From Streptomyces scabiei 87.22 (GTDB lineage Bacteria > Actinomycetota > Actinomycetes > Streptomycetales > Streptomycetaceae): a stretch of DNA of 64,000 bases. Both the position numbers and the translations under genes were made by a program. Numbering within the stretch: position 1 is the stretch's first letter; each line of letters begins with the position of its first letter. The notes under the pieces are model-generated. The model was not told where the DNA came from. It worked only from the letters and a program-made list of their open reading frames with translations, and made no database searches. This document shows positions 53,533 through 62,278 of this stretch, piece after piece. The stretch is taken from positions 3,534,001 to 3,598,000 of the forward strand of contig NC_013929.1 of assembly GCF_000091305.1 (NCBI RefSeq). The letters run 5' to 3'.

Positions 53533-56352
53533 CTAGAACAGGCTCAGCAGCGCCTCCGCCGGATCGGTCAGCCCGTGCTCCCCGCCCGGCAGCGGCAGTT
53601 CGAACCACACGGTCTTCCCGCGGGGCGTACGGCGGGACCCCCACGCGGCGGACAGCAGGCCGACGAGTTGCAGCCCGCGCCCTCCCTCGTCGGTGTCACG
53701 GGCCCGGCGCCGCCGGGGCTGCACCAGCCCCGCGTCCCACACCTCGCAGACCAGCGTCCGGTCGAGGAGGAGCCGCAGCCGTATCTCCCCCTCGCCGTAC
53801 CGCAGCGCGTTGGTCACCAGCTCGCTGACCAGCAGCTCCGCCGTGTCGATGAGGGGTTCGAGGTCCCAGGCCTGCAGCCGGCCGCGGGCGTACTCGCGGG
53901 CGCGGCCCACGCTGCGCGGCTCACGCGGCAGGGTCCAGTCGCCGACCGAGTCCTCCGGCAGCCCCTGGACACGGGCCATCAGCAGCGCGATGTCGTCCTC
54001 GCCGTGGTGGGTGTCGAGGGTGTTGAGGACGTGGTCGCAGACGTCCTCCAGCGACCGGGGCGTGTCGGCGCGCAGCGAGGTGGGCGGCTGGTCGGGGTCC
54101 GTGAGCGCACCGACGAACGCCTGGAGGCCCTCGTCGAGGGGATGGTGGCGGGATTCGACCAGTCCATCCGTGTAGAGCGCCAACAGTGCGCCTTCGGGTA
54201 GTTCGACCTCCACCTCCTCGAACGGCTCGCCCCCGACGCCCAGCGGCATGCCGGGCGGCACGTCGAGCATCAGCGCGCTCTCGCCGGGTTCGACCAGGAC
54301 CGGTGGCAGATGCCCCGCGTTGGCGAAGGTGCAGCGGCGGGTCACCGAGTCGTAGACGGCGTAGACGCAGGTGGCGAGGTAGACCTCGGAGAGGTCCTTG
54401 TCGCTGGGGCGGCCGGCGGAGGTACGGGAGGCCGACTGGCCGCCGCCGGGGGTGCCGAGGCCACGGGCGATCTCGTCGAGTGCCGAGAGGACCTCGGCGG
54501 GTTCGAGGTCCAGCAGGGCCAGCGTGCGCACAGCCGTACGAAGTTCACCCATCGCCACCGCGGCCCGCAGTCCGCGGCCCATCACGTCGCCGACGACGAG
54601 GGCCGTGCGGTGCCCGGGGAGTTCGATGACGTCGAACCAGTCCCCGCCGACCTCGGTGGCCGCGTTGCCCGGCAGATAACGGCAGGCGATGTCGAGCCCT
54701 GATGCCTCGGGGTCGCCCGGCGGCAGCAGGGAGCGCTGCAGGATGAGGGCGCGCTCGTGCTCACGGCGGTAGAGGCGCGCGTTGTCGATACAGACGGCGG
54801 CGCGCGCCGCCAGTTCGACGGCCAGGCCACGGTCGCGTTCGCCGAACGGCTCGCTGCCCTTCGTACGGGAGAACTGCACGAGTCCGACGACGGTGTCGTG
54901 CGCCACCATCGGCACGGCGAGCGTCGACTGGATGAGGTTGCCCTCCTCCGGCACCTCCTGCGGGCGGGCGGTGCGCAGGGCGTCCGCGCAGGGCGAGTTG
55001 AACGGGTAGTGGTGGACCGCGCCCACCCGTACGGGGGCGGGGCCGCCGACGAAGGGCGCGTCGGAGACGGCGCTGGCGAAGGCGACCCGGCGCAGTTCGG
55101 CGCTGCCGTCGGCGAGTCCGGGCGGGGTCTCGTCGCCCGCCAGGAGGCCCTGGTAGAGGTCGACGGCGGCCAGGTCGCAGAAGCCGGGGACGACGACGTC
55201 GAGGAGTTCGCGGGCCGTCGTCTCCAGGTCGAGGGAGTTGCCGATGCGTGAGCCGGCGTCGTTGAGGAGGGCGAGGTTGCGCCGGGCGGCCGCGGCCTCG
55301 CGGGCGGCGGAGCGACGGGCGGTGATGTCCGTGCCGAGCCAGGCGATGCCGATGGGGCGGCCGGTGCCGCTGTGGACGCGGTAGAGGTTGATGGACCAGT
55401 GGCGGCGCTCGTCGGAGCCGGGCACGAAGCCCGTGATGTGCATGTCGGTGATGGAGTCGCCGGTCTCGAGGACACGGCGCAGGGTGGCCTCGACCCGTTC
55501 GGCCTCCGGGGACTGCAGATAGTCGTGGACGCCCCGGCCGCGGTGGTCGTCGACGTCGCCGCCGTAGATGGAGGCGAATCGGTGGTTGGCGCGCCTCACC
55601 TGAAGATCGGTGTCTATCAGCAGGAAACCGAACGGCGATTGGCCGAAAATCGCCTGCGAGGCGGCAAGGTCGGTCTCTATCCGGCGCAGGGTCCGGACGT
55701 CCACGACGATGCACACGGCGGCCCGTTCACCGCCCTCGACGGTGGTGGGCATCACATAGACCTCGGCGAGCCCCTCCGTTCCGTCGGGACCCGGCACCCG
55801 GAAGGGGACCACGCCGGTCCACTCCCGGCCGTCGAGGACCTCGGCCATTTTCCGCTGGCCCTCTTCGCGCCGGTCGGGGTCGATGAACGCCTCGATGGGA
55901 TCCATCCCCACGGCCCGCTCGGCGGATATGCCGAACAACTGCTCGGCGCGCAGGCTCCACTGGTCGACGAGCCCGTCGGGTCCGATCGAGAACGAGGCGA
56001 CCTTGATGTAGTCGTAGATGGAACCCGGCGCGCTGGTCTGCCACATCGAGTCCCCGGTGCCGTGACCACCCATGACACCCGCGCCGGCCTCGGCCCCACC
56101 GGACCCTCCGGTGTCACCGATCCGAGTCCCGGACGGTCGGTCCGCACCCGCGCGTTCCCCGGACGGCCGCCTCTCCGGCCCACGATTCCCGGCCACGCGG
56201 CCCTGAGGACCGGCGTCCGCTTCGTCGCGTCCGGGCCCGGCGTCGCGCGAGGCTCCGCCCAGGCCGGAATCCTCTGCGGCCTCGGGCCTCGCGCGGTCCG
56301 ACGGATTCCGGGAACCCGTGGACTTCGTGGCCTTCGCTGGTATCTCGCTCAC
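53533..56352 (-). CDS. PAS-GAF-PP2C phosphatase with C-terminal anti-sigma kinase domain
   Basis: 939 residues. A disordered head of about 105 residues precedes two PAS domains (start YDYIKVASFSIGPDG and QSPFGFLLIDTDLQ), a GAF domain (about 365-530), a SpoIIE/PP2C phosphatase (about 550-790; GDWFDVIELPGHRTALVVGD, ALLALYTDGLVE), and a HATPase (about 800-930; ELLVSELVTNALRYG). It would dephosphorylate anti-anti-sigma factors and may also bind a sigma factor itself. GTG 56352 with GGAGGGG upstream. Ligands of PAS and GAF are unknown. Confidence 0.92.
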   Translation of the reverse strand: MSEIPAKATKSTGSRNPSDRARPEAAEDSGLGGASRDAGPGRDEADAGPQGRVAGNRGPERRPSGERAGADRPSGTRIGDTGGSGGAEAGAGVMGGHGTGDSMWQTSAPGSIYDYIKVASFSIGPDGLVDQWSLRAEQLFGISAERAVGMDPIEAFIDPDRREEGQRKMAEVLDGREWTGVVPFRVPGPDGTEGLAEVYVMPTTVEGGERAAVCIVVDVRTLRRIETDLAASQAIFGQSPFGFLLIDTDLQVRRANHRFASIYGGDVDDHRGRGVHDYLQSPEAERVEATLRRVLETGDSITDMHITGFVPGSDERRHWSINLYRVHSGTGRPIGIAWLGTDITARRSAAREAAAARRNLALLNDAGSRIGNSLDLETTARELLDVVVPGFCDLAAVDLYQGLLAGDETPPGLADGSAELRRVAFASAVSDAPFVGGPAPVRVGAVHHYPFNSPCADALRTARPQEVPEEGNLIQSTLAVPMVAHDTVVGLVQFSRTKGSEPFGERDRGLAVELAARAAVCIDNARLYRREHERALILQRSLLPPGDPEASGLDIACRYLPGNAATEVGGDWFDVIELPGHRTALVVGDVMGRGLRAAVAMGELRTAVRTLALLDLEPAEVLSALDEIARGLGTPGGGQSASRTSAGRPSDKDLSEVYLATCVYAVYDSVTRRCTFANAGHLPPVLVEPGESALMLDVPPGMPLGVGGEPFEEVEVELPEGALLALYTDGLVESRHHPLDEGLQAFVGALTDPDQPPTSLRADTPRSLEDVCDHVLNTLDTHHGEDDIALLMARVQGLPEDSVGDWTLPREPRSVGRAREYARGRLQAWDLEPLIDTAELLVSELVTNALRYGEGEIRLRLLLDRTLVCEVWDAGLVQPRRRRARDTDEGGRGLQLVGLLSAAWGSRRTPRGKTVWFELPLPGGEHGLTDPAEALLSLF

Positions 56353-56738
56353 GCGAACCGTCCCCTCCAGCTCACCGCGTCCGGCTTCGGTCACCAGGGG
56401 CGGCTGCCCGCAGTATCCAGCACTACGGCGCCGCGCAACACGGTGTTCACGATCACAGCACGGTCCCGATCGTTTTTGGACCGGCCGGAACATAGTCCCA
56501 AGTCTTCTAACCAGGCGGTGCCCTATCGAATCAAAGACTCCAGCCAGCCCTACTGGCCGGAACCAGTCGGTCGCACGCGCGCCCCGGGGAGCCGCCCCTC
56601 CCCCGGACCGTACGCCGTGGACTCCCGTCGTGCACCGGGTTCTTCACTCCGTACATCGATGTACACCGATGCACACCGCCACGCACCGCCACGCACCGCC
56701 GCACACCGCCGCACCCCGCCGCACACCGACCGGGCCGC
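56353..56738. other. Intergenic region with a decamer tandem repeat
   Basis: 386 bp between two minus-strand regulatory genes. It holds the decamer repeat at 56651-56730 just downstream of the anti-sigma ATPase gene, and lower-GC sequence with runs such as ATCAAAGACTCC (56530). It should carry the phosphatase promoter near 56400-56500. No gene seen. Confidence 0.5.
56651..56730. repeat. Eight tandem 10-bp units, YGYACACCGC-like
   Basis: Successive decamers such as TGCACACCGC, CACGCACCGC, CGCACACCGC and CGCACCCCGC are in exact 10-nt register. The period equals one DNA turn. It ends close to the stop codon of the downstream anti-sigma gene at 56739. Confidence 0.7.
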
Positions 56739-57146
56739 TCAGCCGGGAACCGCGAGTTCGAACCAGACCGTCTTGCCCGCTTCCCCGGGGCGGGTACCCC
56801 ACGCCCTCGACGAACAGGCCACCAGCCGCAGTCCCCGGCCGCTCTCGTCGTCGACGTCGGCGGCGCGTTCGCGGGGCGGATCGGGCAGTGGATCGGACAC
56901 CTCGACCAGGAGGGCGCCCGAGGGGCCGGCGGGACGCACGAGCCGCACCCCGATGGGTCCCGTCGCGTGCCGCAGCGCGTTGGTCACCAACTCGCTCACC
57001 AACAGGACGGTGATGTCCCCGAGCGCGTCGAGATCCCAGGCGTGCAACTGCCTCCGCACCACCGCGCGAGCGTCGCGCACCGCTCCCGGTTCCGCGGGAA
57101 AGGTCCACTCGGCGCAGCCGTCTCCGCTGTCGATCACGCCGATCAC
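56739..57146 (-). CDS. RsbW-like anti-sigma ATP-binding protein
   Basis: 135 residues; one HATPase_c_2 domain. N-box VSELVTNALRH, and G-box DDESGRGLRLV. Such proteins bind sigma factors or phosphorylate anti-anti-sigma proteins. GTG 57146 is taken, with GGGAA upstream; GTG 57137 nine bases on is an alternative. The neighbour encodes a PP2C protein with the same kind of domain, so the two may act in one partner-switching circuit. Confidence 0.87.
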   Translation of the reverse strand: MIGVIDSGDGCAEWTFPAEPGAVRDARAVVRRQLHAWDLDALGDITVLLVSELVTNALRHATGPIGVRLVRPAGPSGALLVEVSDPLPDPPRERAADVDDESGRGLRLVACSSRAWGTRPGEAGKTVWFELAVPG

Positions 57147-57449
57147 TTCCCAGTCCAGAAGCAGGCCCTGTCCGGTTTCATGGGGTTAAGGGGCACATAC
57201 CCGATATCCCTCCCGAAGTACCGCGCACGAGGGCGCACTGTGGCACGAACGGCGTAGGGAGCACACCCACGACGGGCCCGCGAGAAGCGCGGAGCACCCG
57301 GCGACCGGCCGCCCTGGACCCGCAGCCACGATACTCACCGACGGGGAGGGGCACCCAGGATCCGGGCGACGGCCCTGTCAGAAACGGGCCGACACGGGCG
57401 GCGAGGGGCCGCGCGGCTCACGGAAGGCGGCGCGGCCGGGGCCGATCGC
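57147..57449. other. Intergenic region, no recognisable element
   Basis: 303 bp between the NUDIX gene end and the anti-sigma ATPase start. It should contain the ATPase promoter; some AT-rich sequence (ACATACCCGATATCC) lies at 57195-57209. I see no hairpin or gene with support. Confidence 0.4.
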
Positions 57450-57854
57450 TCAGCCTCCGTCGCCCCAGGCCACCCGCGCCACCTCCATCACGGCCGGCAC
57501 GTCCTGGTCCAGCCAGTCGACGTCCCACACCTCGTCCAGGGTCAGCCAGCGCAGTTCGTCGTGGTCCTCCAGCGGGCGGGGCTCGCCGGACAGCAGATGC
57601 GCGATCCAGACCCGCAGCACGTACCCCGGCCGTACCGTCCATTCGCCGGGCACCCGCTCGGCGGACTTCGCCTCGACGCCCAGTTCCTCACGCAGCTCAC
57701 GTACGAGCGCCTGCTCGGGCGACTCGCCGGGCTCCACCTTGCCGCCCGGCAGTTCCCAACGTCCGGCCAGCTCAGGCGGTGCGTTGCGGCGTGCGGCGAG
57801 CAGTCGCCCGTCACTCAGCAGCGCGGCTCCCACCACCACGATCGGTTCGGTCAT
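57450..57854 (-). CDS. NUDIX hydrolase, MutT-like
   Basis: 134 residues. The Nudix box is GGKVEPGESPEQALVRELRE followed by ELGV, complete. The N-terminus VVVGAALLSDGRLLAARRN and the WELPGGK context are those of MutT-type (deoxy)nucleoside triphosphate pyrophosphohydrolases that clear oxidised nucleotides. TAGGCT on the minus strand lies 6 nt before ATG 57854, fitting a leaderless mRNA. Lies 43 nt downstream of the SPOR-like gene. Confidence 0.93.
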   Translation of the reverse strand: MTEPIVVVGAALLSDGRLLAARRNAPPELAGRWELPGGKVEPGESPEQALVRELREELGVEAKSAERVPGEWTVRPGYVLRVWIAHLLSGEPRPLEDHDELRWLTLDEVWDVDWLDQDVPAVMEVARVAWGDGG

Positions 57855-57860
57855 GCGCGG

Positions 57861-57866
57861 AGCCTA
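57861..57866 (-). promoter_or_regulatory. Candidate -10 box for leaderless NUDIX gene
   Basis: TAGGCT ends 6 nt before the NUDIX ATG; the identical hexamer and spacing occur before mshB. Confidence 0.5.
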
Positions 57867-57897
57867 CGGGAGCGGACACGGGGGCCGGGGTGGTGAA

Positions 57898-58104
57898 TCA
57901 GTTGCTCCCGCCGTGCCCGTTCTGGGCCTGGCCGTTCTGCCCGATACGTTCGACCCAGTAGAGCTGCTTGTGGCCGCGGCTGTCGAGACTGTCCGCGATC
58001 TGCTGGGCCTCGGCACGCGTCGCATACCTGCCCACCCGGTAGCGATTGCCGTTGTCGTCCTGTCGTACGACGAGCCAGGGAAGCGTGATCGTGCCGTCGT
58101 TCAT
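57898..58104 (-). CDS. SPOR-like small protein
   Basis: 68 residues. WLVVRQDDNGNRYRVGRYA and RAEAQQIADSL match the core beta-alpha of SPOR domains, which bind septal peptidoglycan in other bacteria. No signal peptide is present, so that role is uncertain. The tail is Gln/Asn/Gly rich. ATG 58104 with GGGGG upstream. Confidence 0.75.
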   Translation of the reverse strand: MNDGTITLPWLVVRQDDNGNRYRVGRYATRAEAQQIADSLDSRGHKQLYWVERIGQNGQAQNGHGGSN

Positions 58105-58474
58105 CGACCCCCACCGCTCCTTCCCGCCCCGGCCCGCCCAGGTCCCGCCCCCGGATGCCGCCGCGCCCCGTCACCTAAGGAAACCGCAATCCGCATATGC
58201 CCGAGCGTACGCCTAACCTTCACGCAGCGAATCTGTCTTTTCACAAAGAGGTACGCAACCAGCCAAGGCGAGGCAGTCGCACCCCGTCGAACGCGCCGTC
58301 GATCACCACTCGCGCGCCCCCCAGCGCTCCGACGAGCAGCGGCCCCGTGCCGTTCGCGTCAAACGGGCCGGTACCGGGCGTCTTCGGGACCCGGCGGCAA
58401 GAACGACCGAATTCGAACTACGTTCGGACGGCGCCCCCGCGGGTCCGGCGGGCCCAACTTCCCACCCACAGGCG
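58105..58474. other. Intergenic region between GntR and SPOR-like genes
   Basis: 370 bp. A CCGGTACCGG palindrome lies near 58369-58378, close to the GntR end. A lower-GC area with CTGTCTTTTCACAAAGAG at 58228-58245 should carry the promoter for the SPOR-like gene. No ORF has family support. Confidence 0.4.
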
Positions 58475-59227
58475 TCACTTCACCGGCAGGTGATACGCGA
58501 CCTGGTAGCGGTCCGCCGGGACCACCACGTCCGCCGTCTCCACCGGACGGCCGGAGGCGAAGTAGGTGCGCTGGACGACCAGGACGACATGCCCGGGCAC
58601 CCCTCCGAGGGCGAGCAACTCCTCGGCGAGGCCGGGACGGGCGCCGACCTCCTCGGTGACGTTGTCGACGACGACGTCGATCGCCGCCATGCGCTCGACG
58701 ACCCCCATCCCTCCGAGGGGGCCCTCCTCGGGCAGCATCACGGGTGTGCGGCCCGTGAGGGCGAGGGGCTCCCAGGAGGTGGAGAGCATCATGGTCTCCC
58801 CCGCGTCCCGGAACGTGTACCGCGTGCACATCACGCGGTCGCCGACCGGGATCGCGAGCCGCTCGGCGATCGTCCGGCCCGCCTCGACCTGCTCACTGCG
58901 CGACTCCCAGGTGCCACGCGCCGCGTGGTCGGCCTGCTCCTGCCGGAAGGGCGTGGCGCCGCCCGCGGGCCGGAAACCGGAGCGGGCGACCCGGCGCGGC
59001 ACCGGCCGCTCGCGCACATACGTCCCCGACCCGGAGCGGCCCTCCACGAGCCCCTCCGCCATGAGCACCTTCCGGGCCTCCAGCGCCACGGTGTCCGACA
59101 CGCCGTACTCCTGGCGGATACGGGCCTGGGAGGGAAGGCGGGTGTGCGGCGGCAGCGATCCGTTCACGATCTTCCTGCGGAGATCACCCGCGACACGCAA
59201 ATAGGCCGGCTGCTCACCGAAAGTCAC
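58475..59227 (-). CDS. GntR family regulator, HutC subfamily
   Basis: 250 residues. N-terminal winged helix (LPSQARIRQEYGVS, LEARKVLMAEGLVEG, GSGTYV), then a UTRA-type ligand-binding domain (MCTRYTFRDAGETMML, ending DRYQVAYHLPVK). GTG 59227 has GGGAG 6 nt upstream. The effector is unknown; HutC proteins respond to small metabolites. An inverted repeat in its own promoter suggests autoregulation. Confidence 0.92.
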   Translation of the reverse strand: MTFGEQPAYLRVAGDLRRKIVNGSLPPHTRLPSQARIRQEYGVSDTVALEARKVLMAEGLVEGRSGSGTYVRERPVPRRVARSGFRPAGGATPFRQEQADHAARGTWESRSEQVEAGRTIAERLAIPVGDRVMCTRYTFRDAGETMMLSTSWEPLALTGRTPVMLPEEGPLGGMGVVERMAAIDVVVDNVTEEVGARPGLAEELLALGGVPGHVVLVVQRTYFASGRPVETADVVVPADRYQVAYHLPVK

Positions 59228-59242
59228 TGGCCACTCCCATCA

Positions 59243-59272
59243 GGTTGCACAGACAGCAACAGCGTGGCAACC
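59243..59272. promoter_or_regulatory. Inverted repeat GGTTGC-N18-GCAACC before the GntR gene
   Basis: Perfect 6-bp arms, with another GCAAC inside, overlapping a weak minus-strand promoter (TTGCCA, 17 nt, CAACCT). A separate ATCAC-N5-GTGAT palindrome follows at 59305-59319. Candidate operator(s). Confidence 0.45.
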
Positions 59273-59374
59273 GTGGGTTCGACCATGCAAGCAAAGGCCA
59301 GAGAATCACTCGATGTGATGACATGTGTGCAGCGAGGGCGCTGTGCAGGCCTTTCCTCCCCACACTGAGGGGCG

Positions 59375-60826
59375 TCACACCTGTGCGTCGGCCCTGCCCT
59401 CGCCGTCGCCCCTGTCGGCGCCCTCGCCGTCGTACACCGGCGGCTCGGTGGCCAGCCCCAGAGCCTCGCGGGCGGTGACCACCTTCGAGCCGTCGGTCAG
59501 CCGGTACGCCTTGTCCCAGTGGTCGGTGAACTCGTCGGCGTCCCTCGCCCTCTTCGCCGCCTCCCACTGCCCGCGGGCCCGGTCCAGGACCTCGGCGTAG
59601 TCGGTGACCGCGTGCGCGGCCCCCGGCTCCCAGTCGTGGGCGCGCAAGGCCGTGGTCTGCCGCTTCAGGGCGCGGACCACCTGCGACGCCCACGCCTTGT
59701 GCCCCGCCAGGTCGTCCTCGACGTACTCCGTGTCGGGCACGCCGTCGAAGGCGTCGTCCAGGATCGCGCCGGCCTTCAGGAAGGCGAGCTGGTCGTCGTC
59801 GAGGGTCGTCTCGTCCTGCCGCAGCGAGCCGGTGAGGCTGCCCTCGGGATCCGTGTTGCCGAACATGCAGGTGATCTCGCGGTCGCCGTACCGCCAGCTC
59901 TGCCGGGTCGGCGTGAAGTAGTAGACATCGACGTCGGCCGGATACGCCCAGGGGTCCCTCACATAGGACTCCGAGCGGGCGTAGCACCGGTCGTCGGCGG
60001 CCTCCGCGACCGCGTCGTCGCCCGGGTAGGGGCCGTCCGGCAGCGAGAAACCGGCGAACACCTCGGCGTCGTGCTCCCCGTCGCACGACACGACGTCGAC
60101 GTCGGCCGTGTAGCCCTCCAGAGTGCCGGTCGGCGTGTCGAAGCACTCGCCCGTGGCCACCGAGAAGGTGCCGCCGACACCGCTCGCCGCTTCGCGCAGG
60201 CCGTCCCACGCCTCGCGCGCGCCGCCCGTGGTGAACGCGAGCGTCATCAGCAGCGCGCCGATCGTCGAGAGCACGGTTCCGGCCACCGCCATGCCCTTGC
60301 CGCGCTCCCCCTTCCTGCGGATCTGCACCAGCGCGGCAACGCCCAGGAGCAGCCCGACGCCCGGCAGGAAGCACAGCACCCCGAGCACGAGTGCGGCGAT
60401 CGCGAGCCCGTTGACGGGCGGGGCGGGCGGCGCCGCCGGGTACGCCCGCCCCCATGCCTGACCCCACGCCTGCCCCGGGCCCCTGGGAGGCACCGGGGAC
60501 GCGTACGGCTGACCCGGCGGCGGGAACGGGCCACCGCCCTGCGGTGGCCGGGGGCCGAGGGGCGGGGGTGTGGCCACGGGTACCGGTGCTCCTTGCGCCG
60601 AGCGGGTGGGAACTGACGTACGACTTGGCGCATGGTAAGCGGCCGACGGGGGTGGGCGGTACGGAGGGCCGGGGCGGTACGGAGGGCCGGGGCGGTACGG
60701 AGGGCCGGGGCCGTCCGGAGGGCCGGGGCCGTCCGGAGGCGGTATCGCGGGGGCGGGGCGGCCCGTGGGAGGCGGGTGCCCGTCGGGTGAGCGCCTCCGG
60801 CCCGCACCACCATGACGCACCGTCAC
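59375..60826 (-). CDS. DUF4190 membrane protein with septum-type secreted domain
   Basis: 483 residues. A long Pro-rich head with PPYRPG repeats leads to two helices (NGLAIAALVLGVLCFLPG and AVAGTVLSTIGALLMTLAF), the DUF4190 arrangement. The extracytoplasmic part begins GECFDTPTG and has paired cysteines (VVSCDGEHDAEVF, DRCYARSE, ITCMFGN), as in septum-formation-like domains. GTG 60826 is the start by frame; the true start may be nearer 60620. Role unknown, probably in the envelope. Confidence 0.75.
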   Translation of the reverse strand: MTVRHGGAGRRRSPDGHPPPTGRPAPAIPPPDGPGPPDGPGPPYRPGPPYRPGPPYRPPPSAAYHAPSRTSVPTRSAQGAPVPVATPPPLGPRPPQGGGPFPPPGQPYASPVPPRGPGQAWGQAWGRAYPAAPPAPPVNGLAIAALVLGVLCFLPGVGLLLGVAALVQIRRKGERGKGMAVAGTVLSTIGALLMTLAFTTGGAREAWDGLREAASGVGGTFSVATGECFDTPTGTLEGYTADVDVVSCDGEHDAEVFAGFSLPDGPYPGDDAVAEAADDRCYARSESYVRDPWAYPADVDVYYFTPTRQSWRYGDREITCMFGNTDPEGSLTGSLRQDETTLDDDQLAFLKAGAILDDAFDGVPDTEYVEDDLAGHKAWASQVVRALKRQTTALRAHDWEPGAAHAVTDYAEVLDRARGQWEAAKRARDADEFTDHWDKAYRLTDGSKVVTAREALGLATEPPVYDGEGADRGDGEGRADAQV

Positions 60827-60857
60827 CGATCGTCCCGGCCGCCCCGGCCGACGCCAC

Positions 60858-60863
60858 TACCCT
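60858..60863 (+). promoter_or_regulatory. Candidate -10 box for a leaderless threonine-synthase-like gene
   Basis: TACCCT ends 6 nt before ATG 60870, and there is no ribosome site. Confidence 0.5.
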
Positions 60864-60869
60864 TCGCCC

Positions 60870-61979
60870 ATGACCCCTCTGCCGGATCGCTTCTGCCCGA
60901 CGGACGGCACACGCGTCCCCGCCGCCTCCCTCGCCTGGTGCTGCCCGGCCTGCCGCGGCCCCCTGGATCTGGACTTCGCCCCCACACCCGCACCGCTCAA
61001 GTCGCTGGCCGGGCGCGTGAACTCGCTCTGGCGCTACGCGGAATGCCTCCCCCTGGCCTCCCCCACGGTCTCCCTCGGCGAGGGCCGGACGCCGCTCGTC
61101 GAGCTGAAGGACGGCATCCGGGCCAAGCTCGACTTCCTGATGCCGACGCTCTCCTTCAAGGACCGGGGCGCGGTACTCCTCGCCGAACTGGCACTGCGGC
61201 TCGGCCCCCGGCGGGTGATCGCCGACAGCAGCGGCAACGCGGGCACGGCGGTGGCCGCGTACTGCGCCCGGGCCGCGCTGCCCTGCACGGTGTACGTCCC
61301 GGCCGGCACGTCGGACAAGAAGCTGGAGCAGATCGGGGCGCACGGCGCGCAGGTCCACCTCGTCGACGGCGGCCGCGAGGCCGCGGCCCGCGCGGCCCGG
61401 GAGGCGGCGGACGCGGACGGCGTGTTCTACGCCTCGCACGTCTACAACCCGTACTTCCTGCACGGCACCAAGACGTACGTCCACGAACTGTGGGAGGACC
61501 TCGGCGGCAGACTCCCCGAGGTGATCGTCGTCCCCGTCGGCAACGGCACGCTGCTGCTGGGCGCGGCCCTCGCCGTGACCGAGCTGCACGCGGCGGGCCT
61601 CATCGACCGCCGCCCGGCCCTCTGCGCCGTGCAGTCGGCCGCCGTCGCGCCGCTGGCCCACGCCTGGACGGAGGGCGCGGACGACCTGGTCGGGAACACC
61701 ACCACGGCTCCCACCCTCGCCGAGGGCATCGCCATCCCCCGCCCGCCCCGCGCCCGCCAGATCCTCCGCGCCGTCCGCGACTCCGGCGGCACCTTCCTCA
61801 CCGTGACCGAGGACCAGCTCCGCCACGCCCAGCGCGACCTGGCCTCCCGCGGCCTGTACGTCGAGTCCACGGGCGTGGCCTGCTGGGCGGCCGTACGGGA
61901 GGGGACGCTGGGGTCACGCTCGGCGGTGGTGCCGCTGTGCGGCGCCGGGCTGAAGACGGGCCTGGCGGGGGGTCAGTAG
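60870..61979 (+). CDS. Threonine-synthase-like PLP-dependent enzyme
   Basis: 369 residues. The zinc-ribbon-like N-terminus has CPTDG and CCPACRG. The PLP lysine is in PTLSFKDRGA, and the phosphate-binding SSGNAGTAV. These are hallmarks of fold type II threonine synthase-like proteins, but the low conservation around the active site leaves the substrate open (threonine synthesis or a beta-elimination). The stop overlaps the convergent small gene by 7 bp. Confidence 0.82.
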   Translation: MTPLPDRFCPTDGTRVPAASLAWCCPACRGPLDLDFAPTPAPLKSLAGRVNSLWRYAECLPLASPTVSLGEGRTPLVELKDGIRAKLDFLMPTLSFKDRGAVLLAELALRLGPRRVIADSSGNAGTAVAAYCARAALPCTVYVPAGTSDKKLEQIGAHGAQVHLVDGGREAAARAAREAADADGVFYASHVYNPYFLHGTKTYVHELWEDLGGRLPEVIVVPVGNGTLLLGAALAVTELHAAGLIDRRPALCAVQSAAVAPLAHAWTEGADDLVGNTTTAPTLAEGIAIPRPPRARQILRAVRDSGGTFLTVTEDQLRHAQRDLASRGLYVESTGVACWAAVREGTLGSRSAVVPLCGAGLKTGLAGGQ

Positions 61980-62146
61980 GCCGCGTACAGCATCAGCGCG
62001 AGGAGCCCCGCGCCGACCGCCGCGAGCAGCATGTTGCTCCGCTTGTGGCCGGCCCACAGCAGGAGCGCGCCCGCGGCGACCGCCAGCACACGGAACTCAC
62101 CGTTGAACACCACGAGCACGCCAAGTATCGCCAGTGCCACCCACAT
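61973..62146 (-). CDS. 57-residue two-helix membrane protein
   Basis: ATG 62146 with GGAGGGG upstream. Hydrophobic segments at 1-20 and 38-55, with basic RSN between. No cysteine or known domain. Tail-to-tail overlap of 7 bp with the threonine-synthase-like gene. Gene is well supported by its ribosome site, function unknown. Confidence 0.68.
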   Translation of the reverse strand: MWVALAILGVLVVFNGEFRVLAVAAGALLLWAGHKRSNMLLAAVGAGLLALMLYAAY

Positions 62147-62278
62147 GGGGTCCCCTCCCGGCCCGGACCAACTCCCTGAGAAAGAACTGCCCGCCCGGGG
62201 AGATCGACACCCCCGGCCCGCGCCGCAGAGCGGCGAAATCCCTGGCACCCCGGCGGGGCCTTGGACAAGACTGCGCAG

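Noticed and set aside
59214..61826. 870-codon minus-strand frame
   Set aside because: Shadow of the DUF4190 and threonine-synthase-like genes.
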